Shown here in pieces: positions 10,716 to 23,042 of a DNA stretch of 64,000 bases (position 1 is the stretch's first letter; every line of letters begins with the position of its first letter). Source of the DNA: Lactarius indigo (Eukaryota > Basidiomycota > Agaricomycetes > Russulales > Russulaceae); NCBI GenBank assembly GCA_025766275.1, contig JAFKAC010000024.1:731178-795177 (forward strand). The letters run 5' to 3'. The notes below the pieces were generated by a model. It was not told the DNA's origin. It saw nothing but the letters and a program-made list of their open reading frames with translations, and ran no database searches. The position numbers and the translations under genes were made by a program.

Positions 10716-12784
10716 ATGAGTTTCAGTCCAATCAATTCCCCTCAGTCTGCGCAGACCTCCGACTCTGCCATCGAAGAAAAGTTCTCTCTTGGTGAGCAAC
10801 GTTTCGCCCCCCCCTTCTGTCATGTTTACTCACTGCACACACCAGACGATGGATATGGCAGCCTGAGCGCCCAGACTATCGACCAGGTCATGAGCGGATT
10901 TCATCGCAGAGACACAGGTCCTTTTGGCCAAGCTCAATACGGCGATCCATCAGCCAAGATATGGGGATTGTATCTTTCGTTAGCGGAGAAGTTTGACAAG
11001 GAACACGGTGACAGTTGGGCCGGAAACACGGACGGGGTGTTGGTATTTGTGCGTATACACTCTTGCCATTTTCCACACTGAGGTCGTCGTGCTCAACTTG
11101 AAACCTCTACCTTACATAGACCGGTCTTTTCTCCGCGACGGTGGCTACTTTTATCGTAGCCAGCTATCAAAGCCTGCAGCCCAACTCCAGCGACACCGCC
11201 GTCGTCTTACTTTCCCAAATCTCGCTGCAGCTGTCCGCGCTCGCCAACGGTACTCCCTCCCCACCCCCATTGACCCTACCCGATGCGGCTTCCTTCCAAC
11301 CGACCCCTTCTGCCGTGCGCGTCAACACGCTGTGGTTCATCAGTCTTGGCATGAGCACGGCCTGCGCGCTGTGGGCGACCCTCATGCAGCAGTGGACGCG
11401 TCGGTACGTGCAAGTCGCCGATCGGCCATACGCGCAGCCAAAGCGAGCGCGCATCCGTGCGTTCTTCGCCGACGGCGTCGAAAAATTCGCGCTGGGAGCC
11501 GCGGTCGAGGTGCTCCCGGTCCTCCTGCACACGTCCGTGTTGATCTTCTACATCGGGCTCATCGACTTTCTCCTCAACATCAACCATACCGTCGCCTTTA
11601 TCATGCTCTCCCTCGTCGCGCTCTGCGTCCTGGTGTACTTCGTGCTGTCCATCATGCCGCTGTTCTACCACAACTCGCCCTACCAGACCCCCGTCTCGTC
11701 GCTCTTCTGGTTTTTCCAACAAGTGGCGCCACTCGTCAAGCTCTGGTTCCACAAGCGCACCGAAGACGTCCAGCGCAGCATGGCCGAGCGTCGCGAGAAG
11801 ATCGCGATGGGCATGCGTCGTGCGCTCGAAAAGACAGCTACCGGCCTCTCGTGGGAGTGGGACTCCTTGGCGCTCCGGTGGACGCTGATGTCCCTGGACG
11901 AGGACCACGAGCTCGAGGAGTTCCTCGACGGGCTCCCCGGGCTCTTCCGCACCTCAGCGCACCCGCCCGCTCCGGAGCTCCGCACCGACCTCGAGGAGCC
12001 CATCGAGACCGTCGCTGACAAGCTCCTGGCGACCTGCTCGACCGGCCTGCTCTCCGAGCCCGCGCGGCGCCAGCGACTCACGGTCTCCCTGAGCGCCATC
12101 TGGTGCTTCCGCCGGACGATGGAGCGGCACTACAACGCGGTGCGGGAACAGTGGATGATGCACGGCAAGGGGACGAACGACCCGTGGTGCCCGCTGTCGA
12201 CCGAGACCTGGGTGATGGCGGCGAACATGACGACGGACGCGGACCCCGTCACGGCGCTGCGCGCGCATTGCGTGCAGGCGCTGGTCGTGATCATGCGGCG
12301 CTATGGACGGTGGCACTGTCCCAAGTCCGAGTGGTCCGCGCTGCTGCAGCGGCAGCTCGGCGTCTCGGCGCACGTCGTAGAGCGGTTCTTGCATGGGGAC
12401 TCCCTCCAGCTGGCGGTGGCGGCGAACCTGCTCTCAAACGCCCTGCCGCTGCTGCGCAAAATGGAGGACGATAGCGGCCCGGCCACGTCGCTCAAGATAG
12501 AGGTCAAGGCGATTCTGGATTCGATATGCCATGGACTGGACGCGTCGAATGTGTCGGAGGACCTGCGATCCCTCTTCGTTGATTCTAAGGAGGTCTTGGA
12601 GGTGTTTCATGTGAATGACCCTGCGTCGCGAGCTGGACGTAGGCATAGGACAGCGTTTGATACGAAAGGCCCTTGGTCGAAGGTCTTTGCTACTGGTACT
12701 ACAGAAGACCGCAAGACCCCTGTGCGATCGCCTACACTTACTCAAACTCGACCTCCTCGACTGTCATGGGCGGCTCATCCTTAA
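10716..12784 (+). CDS. DUF6535 membrane protein (copy 1)
   Basis: Three exons (10716-10791, 10846-11048, 11120-12784) close to 647 residues. The family signature spans exons 2-3: KIWGLYLSLAEKFDKEHGDSW, then TGLFSATVATFIVASYQSL and LQPNSSDTAVVLL. Three or more hydrophobic segments follow: NTLWFISLGMSTACALWATL, LLHTSVLIFYIGLIDFLLNI and VAFIMLSLVALCVLVYFVLS. MQQWTRRYVQVADRP lies between the first two. The C-terminal ~400 residues are soluble and Leu/Ala-rich. DUF6535 proteins are expanded in Agaricomycetes and have no established function. A paralogue lies at 38760-41013 with the same exon 2/exon 3 split. The start MSFSPINSP was chosen because it is the only in-frame ATG before the first splice donor. 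Confidence 0.85.
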
Positions 12785-12869
12785 TGATGGCATAGTATAG
12801 TCAATGTACCAGTCGTGTATGATCATATTCTATGTATGTTGTATCGCGTGAGCTATGGCCCGGGTGTTC

Positions 12870-13440
12870 GCCTTCACTAGCTTCACTCACCAACCGCTAC
12901 CAACACCAACTGGCCAAATCGTTAGGCGTGTCGGTTGTCGACGATCTACATTTTCGAGTGACCGACGAGAGTGAGCTCGTCTATCTACTCACCGACAGCG
13001 ACGACAACGTCAGGGAGCGACATCCTCGAGCCAGACGAGGGGAGCCCGCTCTAGAACGACTATGATCTGCGCCTCCAGCACCCTGGTTCACATTACAGGC
13101 GCGCACTGAGATGGTCGCAAAGCACCTCGCGCCGCCCGCGGCAAGTTGCGTATACAATAGACTCGGGTATACTCGCCGATCGTAAATCGCGCGCGCGCAT
13201 AGATCGTCTACCTCGGGACGCTCGCGGATCTCCCGAGGGGCTCTGTCCGGTTACCGTAACTTCCGTTTCATCCGGTCCGAGCGCCCCAGTGCCCCATCCC
13301 CGCCTCGCTAACGACCCGAAGCACTTCGCTCGCTTCGGGGTCTGGCACGATGGACGTCCAACGCTTCGCTCTACCCTCGGACTTGTACTAAGGCACGCCA
13401 AGTGGCCGGTGCGCGGTACGTCTAGCAGCCTGGCTGCATG
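12870..13440 (+). pseudogene. Decayed copy of the Clr2-N-like gene
   Basis: The sequence aligns by eye with the intact gene at 21632-22450: LVDGPHFQATDQGELVFLLT there corresponds to VVDDLHFRVTDESELVYLLT here. The downstream block 'CACGCCAAGTGGCCGGTGCGCGG' region matches the HAEWLMRGA exon. The frame is lost after about 13065 through substitutions and indels, and the CQCKYC motif is absent. It sits upstream (in plus coordinates) of S53 copy A, mirroring the arrangement at 17.56-17.9 kb. Confidence 0.6.
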
Positions 13441-16400
13441 CACTGCAGAGGGCGCGGTTCGAAACAGCTAAGGAAACAGCCTCACCTTAGACAGGGAGGA
13501 TCGAACCAAGTCACCGTAGGATGGGATTCCTTAGTCTGTACTATGTGCGTGTTGAAGTAATCGCAATGTGTTGTTGAAGCTACAGAAAACGAAGGATGAT
13601 TTTTTTGCATTGATATTGATCCGATAATACAGGCCCGGCGGTACAGCACAGTAAGTGAAGTCCGCGCGTCCGCTTTCACCCAATAACTGAAGGGAGCCAA
13701 TTCTGATCTTGGTACAACGCTCTTCCTCTTTCCATGGATGTCAGGAGGAGAATTCTGTTATAAGCTTATAACATAGTCGCCAGCATTGAATCCTTCATAA
13801 ACTACACTGGGGTCAACTGCCACGTCGGGCCTGTATCTTCCATACGACATAAATATCCTGATGCTTCTCGGGGACCCGCTCGAGCTAATCCTTCGCCCAG
13901 CGGGATAATCGCAATATCTCAGGATTCACGGCAACTCGAGCCATTGGCCATGAACTAGCCAATAAATAATACCATAATGCATACATGACGGCGTATAACT
14001 CGCCCGACCTCTTTGACACGTTATTCTGGTGGGTTTGAAGAACCTAGATCAAGTATGTACATTAGTTGCTCAAAGTCAGGCGTCCCAAGACCCGTCACCT
14101 ATGGTGCCTATGCTCAGAAAACGGCGAAACTGAATAGACACAAGATTGGCGAGACGCACAGGATCCCATCCCGCAACGGCGGAGAATCCGTTGGTATTGC
14201 AACCCGGATTTGAGCCAGACACGATATCGTTGAAGCCCTTGAGGCCACCTTCATAAATCCAGGGATTCAGAAAGCCGAGCGGGCGCTTGCCTTGGGAAAG
14301 TCGGTAGTCATTAAGTAAGGAGATGATTCCGGCCACGATCTGTACATTGGTGGTCGGAAAGACGCTCGAGGATGGGCGGCGCGGAGAGGAAGGAGAGACG
14401 CACTGGCGCTGAGCAGCTTGTTCCTTGCATGATCATTTCCTGCCCTCTGTGGATAAACGGGATTGACACCGCCTGCGCGGAAATATCTGGGATGCCGCGG
14501 CCAAAAGGGCTGCACGAGTTACAACCCAAGAATAGGTCAGATCAGATCACGGAACCGGACGCACTTGTAAGAGCCAGAATACTTCCGGCCGAGGTCATCG
14601 AGGAAGGTGGACACCGCCTGCTGCTGATACTTCGGGCGCAGAAAGTATTCCGAGAAACCTCCACCGGAGAGGCTGGCTGCGACCTCTGGATCGAAGCTCG
14701 TCGTTCCACCAACAGCAGTGACGTAGGGACCTGCGAAAGTGGGGTTGTGTGAGCTGCCTGTATGCGCGTATTCCCTGCGAGCAGAGAAAAATGGCACACG
14801 CACAGGTCGCAGGGAAGACAGGAGTGAATCGAACGGTGCCGCCCCTGGTCCTGCAGTCGCCTTTGCCGACACCGTCGTCGCCGGTTGCGAAGAGGACACT
14901 GGCGCCACGCGCACCGAGCTGCGCGAACAGGAGGCACACCTGGAACGCATAGTCCATTGGGTATAACCCCTCATAATGACCATAAGAAGTGGTGATTGTC
15001 AGCGGTACGCCCCGCTGGCTGAGGACGTATCGCGACCATGCAAGGAAGACGTCGCCGTTCGGCGAGAAGGCGGTGCTGTAAAAAATGTGCGGAGTTGGGT
15101 ATGTCATCGCTTCAGTGAGCTGAAGGTCGACGTTCGCTTCCGTGCCAGGGTTATTCGGGTTATATCCACCGCCGTTGACCAGTGCGACGGCATAGGTCGC
15201 ATCGGACCCGTCGGGGCGGTAGTCGCGCATGTACGAGGCCAGGTCCGCTGGGTTTGGGTACTCCCCTTTATATCCTGTAACCCCGACCACATTCCGGTCC
15301 ATTGCACTGGGCACGTAGGCGAATGTGCTGTACAGCCAGCGTAGGAATGCCGGCGTTACGCTGTTAATGCGGCGGTTCAACGGCTTCGTCACGGGCTCTC
15401 CCGATGGCGGCTCCACCAGCTCCACTGCTGCCACGTCGGAGCGCTTGTACGGTGTCTGCCACGGGGTGAGTTGGGAGGAAAAGAACGTCGTAGGTGCCAC
15501 AGTCTGCACGTGCCCATGTAGTACTGCGGGAAGCGAGTAGCCAAGCGTGCGGACGATCGTCTCGTTCGTCTTGGCGTGCGCGTAGAGCTGGTATGACGCG
15601 CCGAGCAGGTCGTTGGCTTGCGAAACCGACACCCCAGTGACGGTCAGAAAACTGCCGCCATGTGTCGCTGAGATTGAAGAGGAAAGTATGCGGTGGTGGT
15701 CGAGCCAAGAATGGACGAGTTGGAAAGTATGTGGGTGAGGAGCGACAATATCGGCGACTTGCTCCCTAGACAAGTGCGCGCCATATCTGTACCAGAATGG
15801 CGGCACGCGTGAGTACATGGGTGAGCGAAGGCATAGTGAAGAAGACGAGCCTTGGATGTCGGGGATTGCTGACCTCGTTAAGGGCGTCTATCAGGGCATT
15901 CTCGTGGTAGGCCTTGAGCGCAATGTAGAGATCGATCACGGTATCAGCTGTCGGGGGGCCGAGAGATTCCCAATTCTCCGGGATAGTGTTCCAAGAGTGT
16001 TTGGAGCGCATGTCGTCCCAACGTGATGTCGCAATGCCACCAACTTGAAGAGTAACAGCAGAGAGAAGGAAGTGTACAAATATCCAACGGCAGTGCATGG
16101 TTATGGGAACTTACGTGACCGAGATGGTGTTCACGGTACAACGGGTTGTGTGTTTCAGAGAAGGCAGGAGGGTCAGGGAGCGGGCAGATATGAGGACGAG
16201 AGACTTTATGCTGTCCGAGTCCCAGCATGGAAATGGAACTCAAAATATGAATGGATTCAAAAAAAAAAAAAAAGAAAACAGAGCTCGAATAACACCAGAT
16301 TGGAGATTGGGTTCAGTTTTTGGTACTCGGTCAAAGAGACAATCCTTGACTGAGACATAATTGGGGGGGGGGGCTGGGGCCGGCGTAATTTCGGGCGGCC

Positions 16401-16960
16401 ACTAGCAGTGACGGGAGCAAAGGCGGGAGTCCAACTTGAACAGGTTACCCGAAGGTTCTGCAACGAATCTTGGCTGCATCAGCTAAAAAAACGTTTTCAA
16501 TTCCGCGGATTATGTTATTTTCTTTTTTTATATATCTCATTGAACACCGCGGGCTGTTAAAAGGCGCAAGGAGTGTTGTGAGCCAAGGACGAGAACGGAT
16601 CAAGGAACGGACCAGACAAGGACCAGACAAGAAACTAGACACAGGTCCTACACAGTTAGGTCTGAGTATTGTGATAGTAGTCCATGCAGGATAAGTTGTT
16701 TCCTTCAGTTCGTTCGCTCACTGCCATGCGGGCGTTGTGCAAACCCGCGCGGTTATCTCGGTGATTCCTTGGGCGATTCCTTCGCACCGCACCGTGACAC
16801 GGTTGCAAGGTGTCAGACAGGAGCATAAATTTTATCTCCTGTGCGACTCTCGTAGGTCCAGTTTGTACCCTGTTACTTAGTGGTGTAGCTGTGTAGGCCA
16901 AGGTGTAGGCCTCAGTTTTTTTTGTTTTTTGAATTGTACCCGGGGCACGGGCCGTAGACT
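13140..16960. repeat. Tandem duplication unit 1 (decayed Clr2-like remnant + S53 gene)
   Basis: This segment matches 17560-21130 in order and orientation. It contains the Clr2-like remnant, a shared noncoding block (GCTACAGAAAA, TACAGCACAG), the S53 gene, and upstream DNA (GCAACGAATCTTGGCTGCATC; ACTGCCATGCGGGCGTTGTGCA). The boundaries are approximate, as similarity fades outward. Confidence 0.7.
14021..16098 (-). CDS. Sedolisin-family (S53) serine-carboxyl peptidase, copy A
   Basis: A secreted acid peptidase of the sedolisin/tripeptidyl-peptidase type. Six exons (16098-15851, 15786-14804, 14730-14565, 14509-14404, 14339-14160, 14098-14021) close to 586 residues. A signal peptide (HCRWIFVHFLLSAVTLQVGG) is followed by an activation domain with YGAHLSREQVADIVAP. 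The catalytic domain has Glu/Asp in TEANVDLQ (E299, D303), the oxyanion Asp in FATGDDG (D386) and the nucleophile in GTSCSAP (S497). The C-terminal calcium site region is GFNDIVSGSN and GWDPVTGLGTPDF. Intron 1 has a GC rather than GT donor. All catalytic residues are intact, so it should be active. It is paralogous to copy B at 18535-20628, differing mainly in the prodomain junction and the surface loops. Confidence 0.92.
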
Positions 16961-17559
16961 GCGAGCCCATGAACATCCTAGGGCCCGCGTATCTAAGGTG
17001 ACCCCGTGACTCTCAGCGGCGGGAGGATAAATCAGTTGCTAGGGGTAGCTTCCTAGACGGTTGTGCCTGGGTTCACGCCAAGCGCAGTAAGGTCTATTCC
17101 TGGCGTCAGACGCCTCAAGTGTCGTGTGCCCTTCCGCGCCCCGCCAGCTATGGATGGATGGATGGTGGCACTGGCAGGTGGCACACGCTTGGTGACACAC
17201 ACCTCATCTGTTCGCTCAAAGACTATACTCTATGCCTCTGCTCGTACCTCGGTCTGCCTTAGACCGCCAGTTAGGAAGGGTGGTGTTGATTGTAAAGAGG
17301 ATAACGCCAAACCAAAATTATGCCCGCCTCCCGATGCGACCATCACCAACTGCACCTTACAGTAGATACGGTCCGACTCATACCAGTACGGAAATGAGTC
17401 CAGTAAGCCCAACAAGTCGAACGGAGTCAAATAACATAAGTCAATATTTAAGTTATATGATAATACCTTGATACAATACTTGAAGATTGATCCCACCTGC
17501 CAGTGTCGCAGTAGGAAATGGGGATGTCACGAAAAATCGTGTTCTTGAAGTTACCATTT
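16099..17559. other. Intergenic spacer between duplication units
   Basis: Upstream region of S53 copy A. It contains an A-rich run at 16259-16273, a G-rich run near 16363-16371, and blocks also found upstream of S53 copy B. No gene is supported. Confidence 0.5.
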
Positions 17560-18000
17560 TGTCTACACACGTATACAATAGATTTGGGCACTCGCCAGTC
17601 GTAAATGGGGTGGTGCGCGTGTGCACAGTGGAGCCAACTCACAATAGTGTGTACCGTGTCTTCGGGACACCCGCATATCTCCTGAGGGTTCCGCGCGGCG
17701 GCACGGTCCGGCCCTTAGCTTCCGTTCGTCCGATTCGTGCGTGCGTGCGTGGCCAAAGCGGGCCCCCCGCCTAACAATATGAAACTAACTCGCAAGGGTG
17801 ACTCGTTCGCTTCGGGTTCACTGCAGGCGCGATGGACGTAACAAGCTTCGGCCCACCCTAGAACTCTCAAGGCACACCGAGTGGCTGATGCGTGGTGCGT
17901 CTAGTAGTTCAGCGGTACTAGTATGTGCTGCGGCACAGACAGCCCAGGCTGAGCCCAGGTGCGGTTGACTCTGGAAACTGCCGCCTCTCCTTACAAAAGG
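17560..18000 (+). pseudogene. Second decayed copy of the Clr2-N-like gene
   Basis: The block CACACCGAGTGGCTGATGCG at about 17873-17892 is nearly identical to the exon encoding HAEWLMRG in the intact gene at 21632-22450. The upstream part aligns with the remnant at 13140-13440 (GTATACAATAGA). No continuous frame survives and the Cys motif is missing. Confidence 0.55.
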
Positions 18001-18534
18001 AAAGGATCGCCGTAGGGTGGGACATTCGTTATTTTGTACTATGTATGAATTGAAGTAGCTGCGATGTGTTATTCAAGCTACAGAAAATAAAAACGGTGCT
18101 TTTGTTGATACTATTCCGAGTTTGATACAGTAGTACAGCACAGAAAGTCGCCCGTTTTTGCCCATTCTTTCCAACTCAAATGGCGATAATGGCTGAAGCA
18201 AGCCAATTCTGATCTCAGTGCAACACTCTTCATTTCTCCACGGACGTCTGGGGACAATCATATTGTTATAGCAGCATAGTCACTGGCACTTGCTTAGAAT
18301 TGAATCCTTCACGAACTACATCAGGACCAACTGCAGTGTTGTGACGGCCTTGCATCTTGGATACGACGTATTCTCGGGGACTCGCTCGAGCTAATCCTTC
18401 GCCTAACAGGAGAACCAAATCGCTATAAGGTCATATGATTCACGACAACTGGAGCCATTGGCCATAAACTAGCCAATAAATAATACCATAGTGCATACAT
18501 GACGGCGTATAACCCGCCCGACCTCTTTGACCAG

Positions 18535-20628
18535 TTATTCTGGTGGGTTTGAAGAACCTAGATCAAGTATGTACATTAGTTGCTCAAAGTCAGGCGTCCC
18601 AAGACCCGTCACCTATGGTGCCTACGCTCAGAAAACGGCAAAACAGAATAGACACAAGACTAGCGGGACTCACAGGATCCCATCCTGCGATGGCAGTAAA
18701 TCCGTCGGTATTGCAACCCGGGTTAGAGCCAGACACGATGTCGTTGAAGCCCTTGAGGCCACCTTCGTAAATCCAGGGGTTCAGAAAGCCGAGTGGACGC
18801 TTGCCTTGGGAAAGTCGGTAGTCATTAAGTAGGGAGATGATTCCGGCCACGATCTGTACATTTCCGGTCAGAAAGACGCTCGAGAATGGACGGTGGAGAG
18901 GGAAGGAGAGACGCACTGGCGCTGAGCAGCTTGTTCCTATAGCCATTTTCTCAGCTCCTTTGAAGAAAAACGGGATTGCCATCGCCTGCGCGGCAATATC
19001 TGGGACGCCGCGACCAAAAGGGCTGCACGAGTTACATCGCGAGAATAGGTCAGATCACGATCACAATCACGGAACCGGACGCACTTATAGAGGCCAGAAT
19101 ACTTCCGGCCGAGGCTATCGAGGAATGTGGACACCGCCTGTTGCTGGTACTTCGGGCGCAGAAAGTATTCCGAGAAACCTCCACCGGAGAGGCTGGCTGC
19201 GACCTCTGGATCGAAGCTCGTCGTTCCACCAACAGCAGTGACGTAGGGACCTGCAAAAATGTGGGCCGTGTGGTGAGCTGTCTGTACCTGTGCTTATGTA
19301 CTGCTTGGGAGCAGAGAAAGAAAGGCACACGCACAGGTTGCGGGGAAGATAGGAACAAATCGGGCGGTGCCGCCCTTGGTCTTGCAGGCCTTGTCTTCAC
19401 CGACACCGTCATCGCCGCTTGCGAAGAGGACACTGGTGCCACGCGCACCGAGCTGCGCGAATAGGAGGCACACGTGGAACGCATAATCCATTGGATATAC
19501 CTTCTCATAATGGCCATAGGACGTGGTGATCGTCTGCGGGACAAAGGGCTCGCTGAGGACGGCAATCAACCAGGCAAGGAAAACATCGCCGTTCTTTGAG
19601 CGGCCGGTGACGTAGAAAATGTGCGGGGTTGGGTATGTCAAGCCCTCAGTGAGCTGAAGGTCGACGTTCGCTTCCAAGCCGGGGTTGTTTGGGTTATATT
19701 TGCCGCCGTTGATCTGTCCGACGACAAAGGCCGCATCTATCCCATCGGGGCGATATCTGCGCATGTACGAGGTCAGGTCCGGCAAGCTTGGGTACTCCTC
19801 TATATATCCCGTAACCCCGACCACGTTCCCGTCTGTCGCACTAGGCACGTAGGCGGACGTGCTATACAGCCAGCGTAGGAATGCCGGCGTTACGGCGGTA
19901 ACACGGCGGCTTAACGGCATCGTTACGGGCTCTCCCGATAGCGACTTCCCCGGTCCCATTGCTCCCGCGCCGGGGGGCTTGTACGGCGTCAGCCGCGGAG
20001 TGAGTTGGGAGGAAAAGAACGTCGTAGGTGCCACAGTCTGCACGTGCCCATGCAGTACTGCGGGAAGCGAGTAGCCAAGTGTGCGAACGATCGTCTCGTT
20101 CGTCTTGGTGTGCGCGTAGAGTTGGTATGACGCGCCGAGCAGGTCGTTGGCTTGCGAAAAGGGCACCCCAGTGACGGTCAGAAAACTGCCGCCATGTGTC
20201 ACTGAGATTGAAGAGGAAAGTATGCGGTGGTGGTCGAGCCAAGAATGGACGAGTTGGACGGTCTCTGGGTGGGGAGCGACAATATCGGCGACTTGCTCCC
20301 TAGACAAGTGCGCGCCATATCTGTACGGGAGCAGCAGAATACGTGAGTAAATGCATAGCGAAGGTGTAGTGGAGAAGAAGACGCGCTTTGGATGCTTAGG
20401 ATCGCTGACTTCATTGAGCACATCTATCAGCGCATTCTCGCGGTGGGCCTTGAGCGCGACGTAGAGATCGATGACGGCGTCGGCTGGCGGGGGGCCCAGG
20501 GACTCCCAATTCTCCGGGATAGTGTCCCAAGAGTGCTTGGAGCGCATGTCCTCCCAATGTGACATCGCAATGCCACCAAGAGGAACAGCGCAGAAAAAGA
20601 AGAGCACAGAGGTCCAACGGTAGCTCAT
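18535..20628 (-). CDS. Sedolisin-family (S53) serine-carboxyl peptidase, copy B
   Basis: A paralogue of copy A with the same six-exon structure: 20628-20387, 20320-19335, 19250-19085, 19022-18917, 18853-18674, 18612-18535 (585 residues). Signal peptide, YGAHLSREQVADIVAP, LEANVDLQLTE (catalytic Glu and Asp), FASGDDG, GTSCSAP and GWDPVTGLGTPDF are all present, so it looks active. As in copy A, intron 1 has a GC donor (AA|GCGCGT). In this copy the 66 nt intron happens to stay open, so an unspliced reading inserts 22 residues before YGAHLS. Copy A's corresponding intron is 64 nt and breaks the frame, which supports the spliced reading. The catalytic domains are very similar; divergence is highest around the linker after the prodomain. 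Confidence 0.92.
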
Positions 20629-21631
20629 GGTTACAGGAGATCAGAGAGGTGGTGTCTCCGGCACGACGTAGTTAGGAGAAGGCAGAAGGGTCAGAGAGCG
20701 GTCGGACCTCAGGACTGGGAAACCTTATGGTGTTGCAGCATGGGAACAGAACTCCTTGACCGAAACACAATTGGGGGCGGGACTGTGTCTAGTGTGACGG
20801 GATTGCAACCCGAAGGCTCTGCAACGAACTTTGGCGGCATCAGCCAAAAAAACACGTTTTTATTCCGTGGACTGTGCTAAAACGCAAAAGCGCAGGGAGT
20901 GATGTGAGCCCACTGGCAAGGATAGGAACAGACCAGAGAAGGGACTAGCCACACGGGGCTTACCAAGGGGACCTACACGTCTGAATTATGGTGTAGTCCA
21001 CACAGGGATTGTTTAAATAATGTTTCCGTGAGATTTTACTTCAAATCGCTTGTACAAGTATCACTCACTGCCACGCGGGCGTCGTGCAAACCCGCGCGAT
21101 TCCGGCATTTGGTCCCGGATCGTTGTCCCGGATCCCCTCCTGGTTGTCTTGCGCCGCAGGAAGCAAGTGCAGAAGCGAAGCAGAGGATAAGATTTACCTG
21201 TACAATGTAAAGGAGGCTTCCATGCGTTCCACAGAGCAACGACGTAGATTGCTCCGTAGTCATAGAGCCAAGCATAGAGCGGCTAACCCCGGGTGTGTCC
21301 CTGGATTACAGTGATGTCGTGAGCTCAAGGACGACTAACGGACCAGAGAACGGATTAAACCCAAGACCTTACACAGGTCAGTGGAAAACTTCAATACATT
21401 GCTCGTTACTTGTCTCTAAGATCAGCCATAGACGACCTCTTCCATGATAAGATATTGGGTGTACCCCCACTGTGTCAAGGGGAAGTACAAGGACGGAGCT
21501 GTGTTCGGCTGACTTGAGCGCTCGTGCTGATGTCCGGGCCGATGTGAGGGGGACCGGGGTACTTTATAAGACCGTCAACTCCGTGTGAGCATTTGAGCAG
21601 ACCATGACTCGAAAGAGAGAATAACAATGGA
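20629..21631. other. Intergenic, upstream region of S53 copy B and the Clr2-like gene
   Basis: Divergent promoter space between 20628 (minus) and 21632 (plus). It shares blocks with the region upstream of S53 copy A. No gene is supported. Confidence 0.5.
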
Positions 21632-22450
21632 ATGGTCACGTGCCTGGTTGACACAAGTCGCGCCGTCGGGTGTCCTTTGCCCACCAACCACCACATATCG
21701 CATCACCAGCCGACTGGGGCCAAGGAAACCTTATCGCTTATGCTTGTCGACGGGCCGCACTTCCAAGCGACGGACCAGGGCGAGCTCGTCTTCCTACTCA
21801 CCGACGGCGACAACAGCCGGCGCCCGACCGAGCACGACATCCTAGAGACGGACGAAGAGACTCCCCTACGGGACAACTACTACCTGCGGATCCCTCTCGA
21901 GCACCGCGACTCGATCCGCTGGCGCGACGAGATCGCAAAGTTCCTCGCCCCGCTCATGCTGGGCGGTAAGTCGCGACTTTGATATACGCGTCGCGTCGAC
22001 ACGCACTAGACTAAATCGGGCGCGCACACAGTCACGATGGGCAACCTGCCCTGGACCCTCTCAGCCTTCCCGACCGACTACGAGCTCTTCCTCCACATAT
22101 CCCCCCGTCCCCAAGGCCGCGGCTCGGCCCCCCGACGCGACTTTCTCCTCTACGGTGCGTACCCCGTTTTCTCCACGACCCGACACTGACGCGTTTCTTC
22201 AGGCTCGACGGACGCCCCGTTCTTCGCGTCGCCGCTCGAGTTTGTCCGGCACGCCGAGTGGCTGATGCGCGGCGCGCACCGCACGCTTGACCGGAACCGC
22301 GCGCCGCAGTGCCAGTGTAAGTATTGCGACGTCGATGACCGCAACCGGAAGCAGTCGGTGATCTCGCGCGAGCTGAAGACGCATAGGGCGGACGTCCTGA
22401 AGCAGATTGAGGATAGTGAGGCGGACGCAGACGCTGATTCCGATGCTTAA
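21632..22450 (+). CDS. Small protein resembling the N-terminal domain of Clr2 (transcriptional silencing)
   Basis: Three exons (21632-21965, 22032-22154, 22203-22450) close to 234 residues. The order of motifs fits the Clr2 N-terminal domain as I remember it: a hydrophobic strand region (DQGELVFLLTDGD, NYYLRIPLEHRDSIRW), then RRDFLLYGS, a segment ending FVRHAEWLMRG, and the metal-binding-like CQCKYCD. The tail is short and acidic (EADADADSDA). Full Clr2 proteins are much longer and act in the SHREC silencing complex, so this would be a domain-only relative. The first exon start is uncertain: no family motif fixes it, and an upstream exon is possible. Two decayed copies lie at 12.9-13.4 and 17.6-18.0 kb. 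Confidence 0.6.
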
Positions 22451-23042
22451 GCTGAAACTGTGATTGATTGATCGAGTGAGTACGTTGATGATATCATCGC
22501 GGAGGCACGTTTAGCATCTCGTGACAGATCAAAGTGTTGTTGTCTGTACTTTGTTTCAAGGACTCCAGGCTGTATCTATCTGCTCTATCTATGTACGGAT
22601 ATTGACCAAGAGCTCGATCCACTTGTGTTCGTGTCTTCGCTTTATAAAGAGAAAGTTTTGTGGTTACTTCGGCTCGTCACACCAAAGAAACGAAAAAAAA
22701 GCAAACCTAAACATTATATATACTATGATCGACTTGGTAGTACAGATATGCGACAGAACTAGCCCAACGTGCTTGTGATGAGTAACTATGAGAGTAGGAG
22801 AGATATAAAGAGAGGTAGAGGCAAAACGAGGGAAAGAATACGCGATTCGACGTAACGACGACACGGGAAGAGAGATGAGCAAGGATACACCGCGACCATA
22901 CGATGCAATAAGAGACATGCTGATATACAATGCGATCCACAAGAAACGAATACGAGAGAGAAAACTTGCTTGCGTGCGTAATGAGAGAGAGAGAGAAAGA
23001 AAAAAGAGCCAAAAATGATAAGAAAAGATGCGGGACACCGAT
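22451..23042. other. Convergent intergenic region
   Basis: 592 bp between the stop codons of two convergent genes, AG/GA-rich on the plus strand. No gene is supported; it holds the two 3' UTRs. Confidence 0.6.

Larger units (their letters stand above)
17560..21130. repeat. Tandem duplication unit 2 (decayed Clr2-like remnant + S53 gene)
   Basis: Second copy of the unit at 13140-16960, same order and orientation. The noncoding block at 18020-18180 parallels 13520-13680, and 20800-21110 parallels 16440-16760. Confidence 0.7.

Noticed and set aside
11276..11908. 210-codon minus-strand frame opposite DUF6535 copy 1
   Set aside because: Antisense shadow of a conserved coding exon, with no motif of its own.
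19294..20628. Single 444-residue reading of S53 copy B
   Set aside because: It reads through intron 1 and stops inside intron 2; the six-exon model restores the full family architecture.
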